A DNA stretch of 64,000 bases from Sepioteuthis lessoniana. Taxonomy: Eukaryota > Mollusca > Cephalopoda > Myopsida > Loliginidae. The position numbers and the translations under genes are program-made. Position 1 is the stretch's first letter; every line of letters starts with the position of its first letter. Under the pieces are notes generated by a model. It ran no database searches and was not told the origin of the DNA. It was given only the letters and a program-made list of their open reading frames with translations. The stretch covers positions 84,342,336 to 84,406,335 of the forward strand of contig OY757904.1 of NCBI GenBank assembly GCA_963585895.1, written 5' to 3'. This document shows positions 52,950 to 61,727 of the stretch, in pieces.

Positions 52950-54600
52950 GTTTGTAATATTTATAAATAAAGAGTACTCTATATCATTGATCGGGTACAT
53001 GTTTAAGTTAGGATAGCATAGGCTAAGTATTCACTTGACCTGATGAATACATAAGCAAGAAAATTACAGTTGCTAAACACTGTTGCCTCTGAGTCTATAC
53101 TATTATATATATACATACATAGATACTTACCTTTTCCAGTATTTTCCAAGTGACGATGATATAAGTAAACCTATAAAAAAAGATAAAAATTAAAATTTAC
53201 TTTCATAACAATAACAAATATCCCACGGTATGTAGATAAGTAAAAATTGCATCATTTTTATAAATTTAGAAGTAAATTCAGATTTCTAAAAAACAATTCT
53301 AAAAAAACTATTTCATAGAAAGGTATGTCAAATCATTGTTGTAATGGGTTACTTTTTCGATTAACTAACGATATAGGATGGGTTAAATAAAAAATGTCAA
53401 AAGCATCATTACTTACAGTCCCCGATAAGATCAAGGCTAAGAGACATTTTTATCAATACCTATAAAGTGAAATATATGAAAATATAAATTTTCTTGTTTT
53501 TATAAGTCTAGCAAAGACCCACCCAGATATCTTTGACAGCTTAACCAGGAAACTTTTTGAATAAATCACCTTATCAGGTGAGTACACAACACTGAAAAAA
53601 CAAAAATGTCCTATTTATTTTCATGAGGGATAAATTTCTGTAAGCCATTCATGCATTGTTATTTCTTTTAGACCGAACATTAATTTTGATACAAGTAATA
53701 GCTTCATAGTAAATGAATAAAAATCTATAAAGTATATTAAAGCAAATTTTCATCTGATATATGACCCTATAAGTCATGAAACAAAAGTAAGATGATGAAA
53801 TCCTAATGTCTTTGATAAATATCTTTACTTACTAAGAAAATATGATTTTCCTGAAAAATATAATATTGAATGAATTATACTTACAGCCATACAAATAGAT
53901 ATTCCACATAAAAACAAAAAAAATAGGCAACAATTCTTATAATGCACTTGAATTTCTTTTCCCATGATGAACAAACAAAATTCAGTGGAAGAAATCACTA
54001 AAACTGAAAGTATTTAATGCGCATGTCATATATGATATAAATATAGCAAAGTTTTAGGTTTTATGTCCTATATATGATCAAGAGATTGTAACTTTGCTTG
54101 AGAGTTCAATTCTTACTGGGTTACCCCCCACCATAGCAAACAAACTTTTATCCTTGGTATTATAGAATACCTAATATAACAAATAAATTCTTATCCACTA
54201 TTTGATGTTTTAAACTTAATCTTTTTCTTGAAATCCAATATGTAAAAAATCAAATTTCAATGGCATGAGAGTTCAATAGTCTGATGTGTTATTCTGCTCC
54301 AGAGTTCCAAATTTACATACTGCCATTATATATGGAGTTCCTGCTATTTTGATGCTGTACTAAACAACCTGTGAACCCATAGGATTTTCATTGAAGTAGT
54401 TATCCATGATGATATTGATGTTTCTATTTAGGCAAGAGTGAAGGATTAGCATTTCATAGTTATCTCCAACATTTCAGGAACTTCGATGATTAAAAATGAC
54501 ATTCAGCATTAATACAGACCCTACAAAATTATCATTCTGTAGCAAATTGGACTGGAAATCGCCTTATTCTTTCAATCGATATGGAAATTGATGGGATTTA
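52950..54600. other. AT-rich DNA, no gene
   Basis: No recognised frame. It leads into the truncated 5' side of element G, for which neither LTR nor gag was found here. Confidence 0.5.
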
Positions 54601-54639
54601 TCGCCCATTTGAAGGAAAATGTCATATATACGGGCCAAA

Positions 54640-55060
54640 GAAGAAGAAAATAGCCGTAACCATATTGAGAGATACGGGAGCCTCCCAATCAATTTTCCGA
54701 AAAGAAAAATTGCCACGAGAGGCGAGAAAAATCTCGCGGGAAAAATAACTGCCAAAAGAATAGGCGGGACGAGGATGGAAATCCCCCTATGTAAGGTGGA
54801 ACTGGGGTCGAAGTGGAAAACAGGCCCGATTATAGTTGGAGTAATGGATAGTCTGACAATGAAAGGCATAACCTTACTACTAGGAAAGGACGTGAGAGCC
54901 AGAACAACATTTCCCTGGAAAAGGACAAAATTAAGTGCCACGAATGGAAGGGATAAGACGACGATAAGAGTAGAGAAGGGCCACAACCTACGAAACAGAT
55001 CCAGAGGCGAGGAAATGGAAGTGAAATTTCTCAAATTGGAAAATCAAGGAAAGAACTAAT
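54640..55060 (+). pseudogene. Element G aspartic protease region
   Basis: ILRDTGASQSIFRKEKL carries the D-T-G active site. Further on, SLTMKGITLLLGKDV resembles the second hydrophobic-G motif of retropepsins. A frame change near 54,740 separates the two. The opposite-strand frame (54,564-55,034) is a shadow. Confidence 0.7.
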
Positions 55061-55106
55061 CCGAGAGCTGAGGAATGACGGAAATCTTAGAAAACTATAT
55101 AAGCAA

Positions 55107-56344
55107 GTGGAGAGGGAAAATGGAGATAAGTTCCCGAGCCAGTATTTCCTGCAGAAAGGAATATTGATGAGAAAATGGAGATCTCAGAGAGCTGCTATGG
55201 AAGAAGGGCGGAACGCTTATCGACAAATAGTAGCACCCCAAAAATATCAGGCAGATCTATTGAGTTTAGCTCATGAGGCCCCACTTGCAGGCTACTTGGG
55301 TATAGCGAAAACGAGGGATCGTCTACTGGAACACTTCAAATGGCCAGGAATAGAAAAGAGTGTAAAGGAATTTTGCAAGGCCTATGAAACCTGCCAGAAA
55401 GTAGGGAAGCCGAATCAAACTATCCCTCCAGCCCCATTGAAACCCATACCAACGACGGGTGAACCATTCGATCGTATACTTATGGACTGTGTAGGACCAC
55501 TACCTAAGACAGAAATAGGAAATAAATACATTCTAACGATAATGTGAAGTGCCAGAAGATTCCTAGAAGCAATATCATTTAGAGTCATCTCCACTAAAAA
55601 GGTAATAGAGGTAATGATCAGTTTTTTTGCAAGAGTTGGATTGCCTAAAGTTATCCAGACAGATAAGGGCTCTAATTTCATTTCGTGATTATTTAAAAGA
55701 GTTACTGAACAGTTGGAGATACAGCATGCGAGACCAAGTGCTTATCATCCGCAATCACAGAGAGCCCTAGAGAGATTCCACTCTACACTTAAGAACATGT
55801 TGAGAATCCATTGTCTTGAGCCAGGGGTTACCGTTTATTCTATTCGCAGCGCGGAACGCGGTGTAGGAATCGTTGGGGTTTAGTCCTTTTGAACTAGTAT
55901 ATGGACGCTCGATCCGAGGCCCGTTACAAGCAACGAAAGAACAGTGGATAGAACCAGATCCACTACCTGAAGAATCTTCTCTTTACATGGAACGATGAAG
56001 AGAAAACTTGTCGGGAGTGCAAAATTTAATGCGGAGAAACCTGTCTAAAGCACAGGATAAAATGAAGAAAAGATTCGACCGAAAAAACGAGAATTCGAGA
56101 ATTTCAGGAGGATGAGAAAGTGCTGTTGTTATCACCAAATAGAGAAACACCGCTAAGTGAAAGATTTCAAGGACCCTATACTGTAGCGCGGAAAATAGAC
56201 AGTATGAATTATGAAGTAAACACACCCGAAAGGAGGAAGAAAACCCAGGTGTGTCACATGAATAGAATGAAAAAAATACGTGGATCGTCAGAGCCAACCT
56301 ATCTTAACGATAAAGAGCGAAAATGGAGGAGATGGGAAAAATGA
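55107..56344 (+). pseudogene. Element G integrase
   Basis: The zinc site is at 55,270-55,400 (LAHEAPLAGYLGIAKTRDRL, then CKAYETCQKVG). The DDE core shows 'FDRILMDCVGPLPKTEIGNK', then 'LPKVIQTDKGSNFIS' (about 55,660) and 'AYHPQSQRALERFHSTLKNM' (catalytic E). The C-terminal module is at 56,110-56,280: 'VLLLSPNRETPLSERFQGPY', a GPY-type barrel, then VCHMNRMKK. Stops and frameshifts occur at 55,544 and in the 55.8-56.1 kb part. Confidence 0.85.
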
Positions 56345-58037
56345 CCAGAGAAAAGGAAACAAGGCGGGAGAAAACCCACCCGTAAAATTGGAGAACTCAG
56401 TCATCTTGAATAACTTGGAAAATAAGTTAGCCCACCTAGAAAAACCCAAACGTGAAGAGGTGGAAAGTTTGATAACCAAATATAAGGATTTATATGTTAA
56501 AACATGGAATTATCGAACGGAGCGAGAGCGCATGGGCGTCACTGTGTAGTGGATAAAGGTTCTGTACGGACTATCGAAAGATAAATGCAGTGACCCAGGC
56601 GGATTGCTACCCTATACCTAGGATATAGGATTGTATCGACAGGATAGGTCGAGCAAGATTCATAACAAAATGTGATCAATTGAAAGGATATTGGGCTATA
56701 CCATTGACAGAAAAAGCTAAGGAAATATCAGCTTTTGTGGTACCTGACGGGGCGTACCAATATAAAGTGATGCCATTTGGCATGAGGAATTCGCAGGCCA
56801 CATTTACAAGAATAGTGAATAAATGTTTAGAAGGCTTGACTGGAGTCGACGCGTATGTAGATGATTGTAGCAGAAAGAAACTTCTATTTTTGTTTGGCGC
56901 GTAATTTAATTTGATCATTAGAGTCGCCGAACATTTTCACCCAATCAGGATGCCCTGTCCTATTCAGCCCGAACCATATTTCCTAGCAGCACCAAAAACT
57001 GAAGAAAGCCCGCGAAACTCTCTCTCGCTCAGAAATCCTCAATGGGAACGGATGTCTTATTGTCTGCTCCTGAATAGCAGTAGCAGCATCATACACTATG
57101 AGGAGAGCCATCTGGTTTATGGGCCACTTGGTTCTGTTCTTCTAGACCAAGGGATCCTAGTTAAAAACAAATTAGATGATATACTCTAACAACTTCCTAC
57201 TTTCTTTCCTTACTACGAGACTGGCAGCATACCAGCGTAAACTCCTTACTTCATGCTGTCATTAAAACCTTGATACAAAACCTAACGACGTCTTCGTTCT
57301 TCTCCACAACCTTTATTTTCCATCAACATTTAGCGAGGGGATAACAACCAACGCTACCAACGAAATACCAACACTACCAACGAAATACCAACGCAACCAA
57401 TATAATATTAACATAACCAACGCAAATCCAACTTAAAACTAAAAACCCAATAATAATAATAATAATAATATCCCCATTGCTATAAATGGCGAGATTCCGA
57501 CTTGTGAGAACACGCAACCACATAAAAAAACAAATTAAATATACCACTACAAAATGGAAATTAAATATCAAAACACAATATCTCCTCCTACATGATATCG
57601 TGGTGTATAGCAAAACTTGGAAGGGACATATGAACACGTTGGAAAAAGTGTTTGAGAGGTTAGAAAGGGGAATCTAACTATAAATCTGTCGAAAAGTGAA
57701 TTTGGATTAGCGACTGTGAAATATTTGGGGCATACCATCGGCTATGGAAAAATAGCCCCGAACGAAGCAAAGACTTGTTGTATAAAAGAATACCCGATCC
57801 CTAGTAATGTGAAAGGCCTAAGCAGATTTCTGGGCATGGCAAGGTATTAAAGGAAATTTTGTAAGAATTTCTCAGAGAAGACAGCACCTTTAACAGACTT
57901 ATTGAAGAAAGGAAGAAAATTCCGTTGGACAGATGAATGTCAAGAAGCATTCGAATGTGTAAAGAGAATGTTAAGCGAACAACCAATCGTAATGGCACCT
58001 GAGATCGAAAAACCATTCTACCTAGCAGTGGACGCTA
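56345..58037 (+). pseudogene. Element G reverse transcriptase (split)
   Basis: Begins with a leader 'LEKPKREEVESLITKYKDLY', then FCTDYRKIN, CYPIPRI, 'CDQLKGYWAIPLTEKAKE', 'VMPFGMRNSQATFTRIVNKC' and AYVDD at 56,851-56,865. The next codons, IVVYSKTWKGHM, lie at 57,593 onward, after a 727-bp solo LTR. The thumb (VKYLGHTIGYGKIAPNEAK; 'TAPLTDLLKKGRKFRWTDEC') runs to about 58,030. Stops and shifts are present. Confidence 0.85.
56866..57592 (-). repeat. Solo LTR, family R copy 3, inserted in the RT of element G
   Basis: The plus strand starts TGTAGCAGAAAG and ends CTCCTACA, flanked by tgat on both sides (56,862-56,865; 57,593-57,596). It splits the RT frame exactly after YVDD. In reverse it matches copies 1 and 2 (31.7 and 38.1 kb): tttggcgcg, attttcacccaatcaggat, cctattcagcccg. 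Confidence 0.85.
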
Positions 58038-58361
58038 GTGATGCAAGAGGACGAAGATAGAAAGTTACAGCCAATCAGCTATTTTTCTAAAAAATTGAAT
58101 AAACACCAGGTAGCCTACTCAACGATTGAAAAAGAAACCTTAGCCCTGGTAATGAGTGTCCAACATTTTGAGCTTTATATCACACCATCGCTACAGCCAA
58201 CTGTGGTTTATACCGACCACAATCCTTTGACTTTCTTGAAAAGAATGCGAAACAAAAACCGGAGGCACCAGGCATATTATTTAACACTGCAAGAGTTTAA
58301 CTTGGAAATACAGCACACCCCAGGTCGCCATAATCTTTTGGAGGACACCCTTTCAAGGTGA
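58038..58361 (+). pseudogene. Element G RNase H
   Basis: Continues from LAVDASDARG. It has 'PISYFSKKLNKHQVAYSTIE', KETLALVMSVQHFELYI, VVYTDHNPLTFLKRM (D of the RNase H site) and 'IQHTPGRHNLLEDTLSR'. The 107-codon frame is intact. The pol ends with this domain; no integrase follows, which supports the unusual order. Confidence 0.88.
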
Positions 58362-59429
58362 TGAAATTGTAAAAAAAAAAAAGAGGGAGAGAGCAATCTA
58401 TGAGACACTAAAGTATAGTATCGGAGCGAATAAAAACAAAAGGAGAAATTCGCTTGTAAAGGACTAGTTCTCTCTCCTTTTTTTTTTCTTTTAAAGATGA
58501 GGGTATGACGAGGAAATACAACACCCTCATACATTCGTTGGGTTGTGGGGAAAGGAGGCGCAACACGCTGGGTCGTTAACCGTCTGTAGTGGTCACCAAG
58601 AAAGGAAAGTGGAGGCAGTGGAAACACTGTTTCTCTTCAACCCTCCCTATAAGCATTAGGAGACATAGTCAGGAGAGAACCACACTCACTATTAACTATG
58701 TATGCGTCAGTGGAGAGAGGCTGACAGCAACCGTGATTGGGACGAAGGAATAAACCGCCCAAAAGCCAACACGTGGTCATTTTTTAAACGGCGGAAAATA
58801 ACTAATGTTTCCCACATTGTGGATGTTTTTTGGAAAAAAAAGATGAGTCGGTTTTGGTGAAAACTGTAGAATCCATGGATCAGGTTCACAAAAAAAAAAA
58901 ATCAAAGAATACACTCATATTTTTATTTACTTTTTGAGCAATCCTGATGGGAAATGGTGTATGATACCTTGCTCTTCAGTCTAAGTCTAGATAGTGAACT
59001 AAGACTTACATGCTGATCAGTTTTCTGCTCACAACTGTTTTTGATATCCAACAACTACACCAGCCATTTTCCTTGAATTGCTCCAAGACTTGAACTCTTC
59101 TTGCAACCAGCTACAGTGACTGGTGGGTGAGGGAAGAGCTTCACCTTGGCTAGGCAGCTCTCTTTCCTTGCATCCAATAGCCAACCTAACTGCTGTTCTT
59201 TGGACTCAAACTGTCTCCCCTTCCCAAATATTAGGGGTTTTGATTTCTCACTGTTACATGAAAACTTTTTATTTTCAAAACTAAAGCTACTTTACAGAAT
59301 ATACTTTAAAAGAGTAAAATATGAACAAAAAAGTATGCAGTTTAGAGTTATATTTACGATAGCCATTTTGTTGGGGTGGGTCTTATCCCTCTACAGGAGA
59401 TTCAGTTAACATATTCTAGGTTCTGCCAA
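58362..59429. other. Downstream of element G, nothing firm
   Basis: An A-rich tract and agatgaggg (about 58,494) could be a polypurine tract, and an LTR may follow, but no matching 5' LTR was found. The rest holds only short frames. Confidence 0.4.
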
Positions 59430-59535
59430 CATGACAGTAGTGGTATGGTTAATAAGCTAGGCTGGAAGACCATTCTTAGTGAGGGTTTGATAATTCTGGC
59501 CTTGTGCCAAAGCTGAGTTTAATAAATGATTACTA
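59430..59535 (+). mobile_element. Decayed S1-like SINE
   Basis: gtggtatggttaataagct (A-box region), then ggtttgataattctggcctt in place of the B box and stem, then the tail ccttgtgccaaagctgagtt ending aataaatgatta. The same order as S1 with many changes. Confidence 0.6.
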
Positions 59536-59876
59536 TGAGGTAACCTAAAAAGCTTGTGACTTTTGGTGTTTAATGACATTAGGAATATTTAGTCTTGATT
59601 AAAAATATGACTTTGATTGTGGTGAGACAGCAGTCATATGTATCCATTATATACTGCTAAAATTGGTATATTTTTATTTACTGATTATGAAAGAAAATAA
59701 GCAACATTTTTGGCATATTAGGCTTTTTTTATTTTAAAAAAGGCAAAAATTCAACTCAAACACAAAAAAGATTTGTGTAGTTAATAGAGAAGGTATTGTG
59801 GATGTTACAAGACGAGATCTTGCCTTGATTTGAAAAAACAAAAAGAAAGAAAAGAAGAAGAAAAAAAAAAAACGGA

Positions 59877-60427
59877 AGTTAACACTTCGAGTTCCCAACC
59901 CAAAATGAAAAGTTAGTCGCTCACGCATGGGCTCCGCGCAGAACTTCCGTTTGCGATAAATTAACAAAAAAAAATACATTAATAAATATCCAATCGGAAC
60001 GCTTCCCGCGGGGCACAAAAATTACCGTTCTGAGCCTACAGAAAACGTATAAATAGACGGACCAAATAATCATCAGCCAGTTGCGTTCCTACACCACAGA
60101 CTTGTTCCCTCACACGACCCATGTTAAGGATTCTTCACCCCGTCTGGCGCCTGTCATCCGATACATCAAACGCTCTCCGCAGCTACCAACGTATCCTAAT
60201 TCCGAGAAAACCATCCCTTCACCACGAGACAAGTACAGTACATGAACTTTGTAGCTACTGCCACTGAATTCATTCTTTGACTGTGAATGTATTTCTCCGT
60301 TCTACTCTCTGTACTTAATCTATCTATAAAAAATTTCTATAACATCATTACTGTGTTATTGTGAGTATCTATACGTTCTTTGTTTTGCAACCATACGTAT
60401 TTCTCGCCCACAACTCAGAATATAACA
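59877..60427 (+). repeat. Element F 5' LTR
   Basis: About 550 bp ending tataaca at 60,427. It aligns loosely with the LTRs of element A (catgggctccgcgcag, TATA box, ttttgcaaccatacg, tataaca end). The left border is estimated. Confidence 0.7.
60048..60055 (+). promoter_or_regulatory. TATA box of element F
   Basis: tataaata, in the same relative position as tataaaa in both LTRs of element A. It is expected to drive the element transcript. Confidence 0.6.
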
Positions 60428-60428
60428 C

Positions 60429-60440
60429 TGGTGTCAAGCG
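60429..60440 (+). promoter_or_regulatory. Primer-binding site of element F
   Basis: tggtgtcaagcg begins 1 nt after the LTR end, the normal place for a tRNA 3'-end complement (TGG start). Which tRNA is used cannot be decided from sequence alone. Confidence 0.55.
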
Positions 60441-60455
60441 TGCAGCAAAACAAGT

Positions 60456-61727
60456 ATGGAATACTCCGGCCTTTCTCGATCAGAAATCTTGGAACTTATA
60501 AAACAGCAAAAAGCAGCGATTCTCCAAACGAAAATTGACATGGAGCCAGCAGACAACCCGCAAGCACAATTAATCATTAGTGAACTGAAAACAGACCTCC
60601 ACAAACTTTTAACTGCTCTGCAAACTACCGCACACGATCGATCGCACACATTGCAACAACACACCACAAATTATGAGCTTCTATTGCGACAGCAGTCACT
60701 TCGGGACGCCACAAAATCCATCCGGACCTTCGAACCGGGCAGCGATGTAAACCGCTTCATTACCGACCTTAATAAGGCTTACACCATACACGTTAAGCCA
60801 GAATTAAGAGAATATCCTGCAATGGAGAAGGAGTTTGTCAAGCTGGCAAAGCAACTACTGAACGAAGGCATATTCCAGCAGATGGAGGACTCAAGACAGC
60901 CTACGTCCACGTTCGAGGAACTAAAGGCTTACCTTATATCCATCCACGGGAGCCAAATGACAAACTTCCAGTACCTAAGCCGAGCATGGGACCTTCAGCG
61001 ACATGAGGGAGAGAAACTCACTGATTTTGCAGGCCGACTTGAAAACACAATCCGAGAGGCCACAGTCCACATCACGGCAAAATTCAAGTCGGACAGACAA
61101 AATGCTGAGATGACGGCCGAAACTGCATTTTCCCTAATGGGGGCCATGCTCATGAGTGAAAAGATCAAGGCATGGACACCTAACATCTATCCACACCTCG
61201 TCAAAACTATGGACAGACACTACTCAGCGGGTGGTATAGCCAGCGATGCGCAACGCTATCTTGATCGTGGTATCAAAACGGACATCACCACCGCCGCTGA
61301 AACCACTGCGCTGATGGCGAGCCAACCTACACACTCTGACAAACCTCGTAGCCTTGAAAGTGACAAGATACTAGCCGACGTACAGCTACAGTTGCTGGAT
61401 CTGAACAAGCAACTGCGACAAACCCACAGGCGGAACCCATCCATCGTTGACTGGAAAAGTCGAACCGCCCCCACCTACAACATGAAGCACAACCGGGCAC
61501 AAAGAAGCGCTGGCCAACCCAGCCAACAAGCAATGTGCAAAAATCTTTTACGAGGCCGCGCATGCTTTAAGGGCAACAGGTGCCCATATTTTCACCCCCC
61601 TCATGCTCAAGCACACATAGCGACCACTGACACCGGTTTACCTGGAATAGATAGCGATCAGCACAACCATGAACACGCGACGCACTTCGACGAACTGGAT
61701 TTTCGGTTGGGACCGAACGAGATGTGA
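60456..61727 (+). CDS. gag: Element F Gag with a CCCH zinc finger
   Basis: 423 codons, intact, starting MEYSGLSRSEILEL 28 bp after the LTR. A predicted coiled/helical amino part is followed by a capsid-like domain (about residues 85-270; 'TFEELKAYLISIHGSQMTNF', 'RAWDLQRHEGEKLTDFAGRL'). Near residue 360-380 is CKNLLRGRACFKGNRCPYFH, with spacing C-x8-C-x5-C-x3-H: a CCCH RNA-binding finger in place of the usual CCHC knuckle. It would package element RNA. The stop overlaps the pol start as TGATG (61,725-61,729). Confidence 0.92.
   Translation: MEYSGLSRSEILELIKQQKAAILQTKIDMEPADNPQAQLIISELKTDLHKLLTALQTTAHDRSHTLQQHTTNYELLLRQQSLRDATKSIRTFEPGSDVNRFITDLNKAYTIHVKPELREYPAMEKEFVKLAKQLLNEGIFQQMEDSRQPTSTFEELKAYLISIHGSQMTNFQYLSRAWDLQRHEGEKLTDFAGRLENTIREATVHITAKFKSDRQNAEMTAETAFSLMGAMLMSEKIKAWTPNIYPHLVKTMDRHYSAGGIASDAQRYLDRGIKTDITTAAETTALMASQPTHSDKPRSLESDKILADVQLQLLDLNKQLRQTHRRNPSIVDWKSRTAPTYNMKHNRAQRSAGQPSQQAMCKNLLRGRACFKGNRCPYFHPPHAQAHIATTDTGLPGIDSDQHNHEHATHFDELDFRLGPNEM

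Larger units (their letters stand above)
54640..58361 (+). mobile_element. Element G: LTR retrotransposon with integrase before RT (Gmr1-like order)
   Basis: In order along the plus strand are protease, integrase zinc site, integrase core, integrase C-terminal module, RT and RNase H. Normal gypsy order has integrase last. Frames overlap or abut between the integrase end and the RT start, so a simple two-copy junction is not needed to explain the order. Gag and LTRs are missing or unrecognised, and stops and shifts show that it is inactive. A solo LTR of family R sits in the RT domain. Confidence 0.75.

Noticed and set aside
54564..55034. 156-codon minus-strand frame over the protease of element G
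   Set aside because: Antisense shadow of a purine-rich coding strand with no homology.
60434..61563. Minus-strand frames across gag of element F
   Set aside because: Shadows of the intact plus-strand gag.
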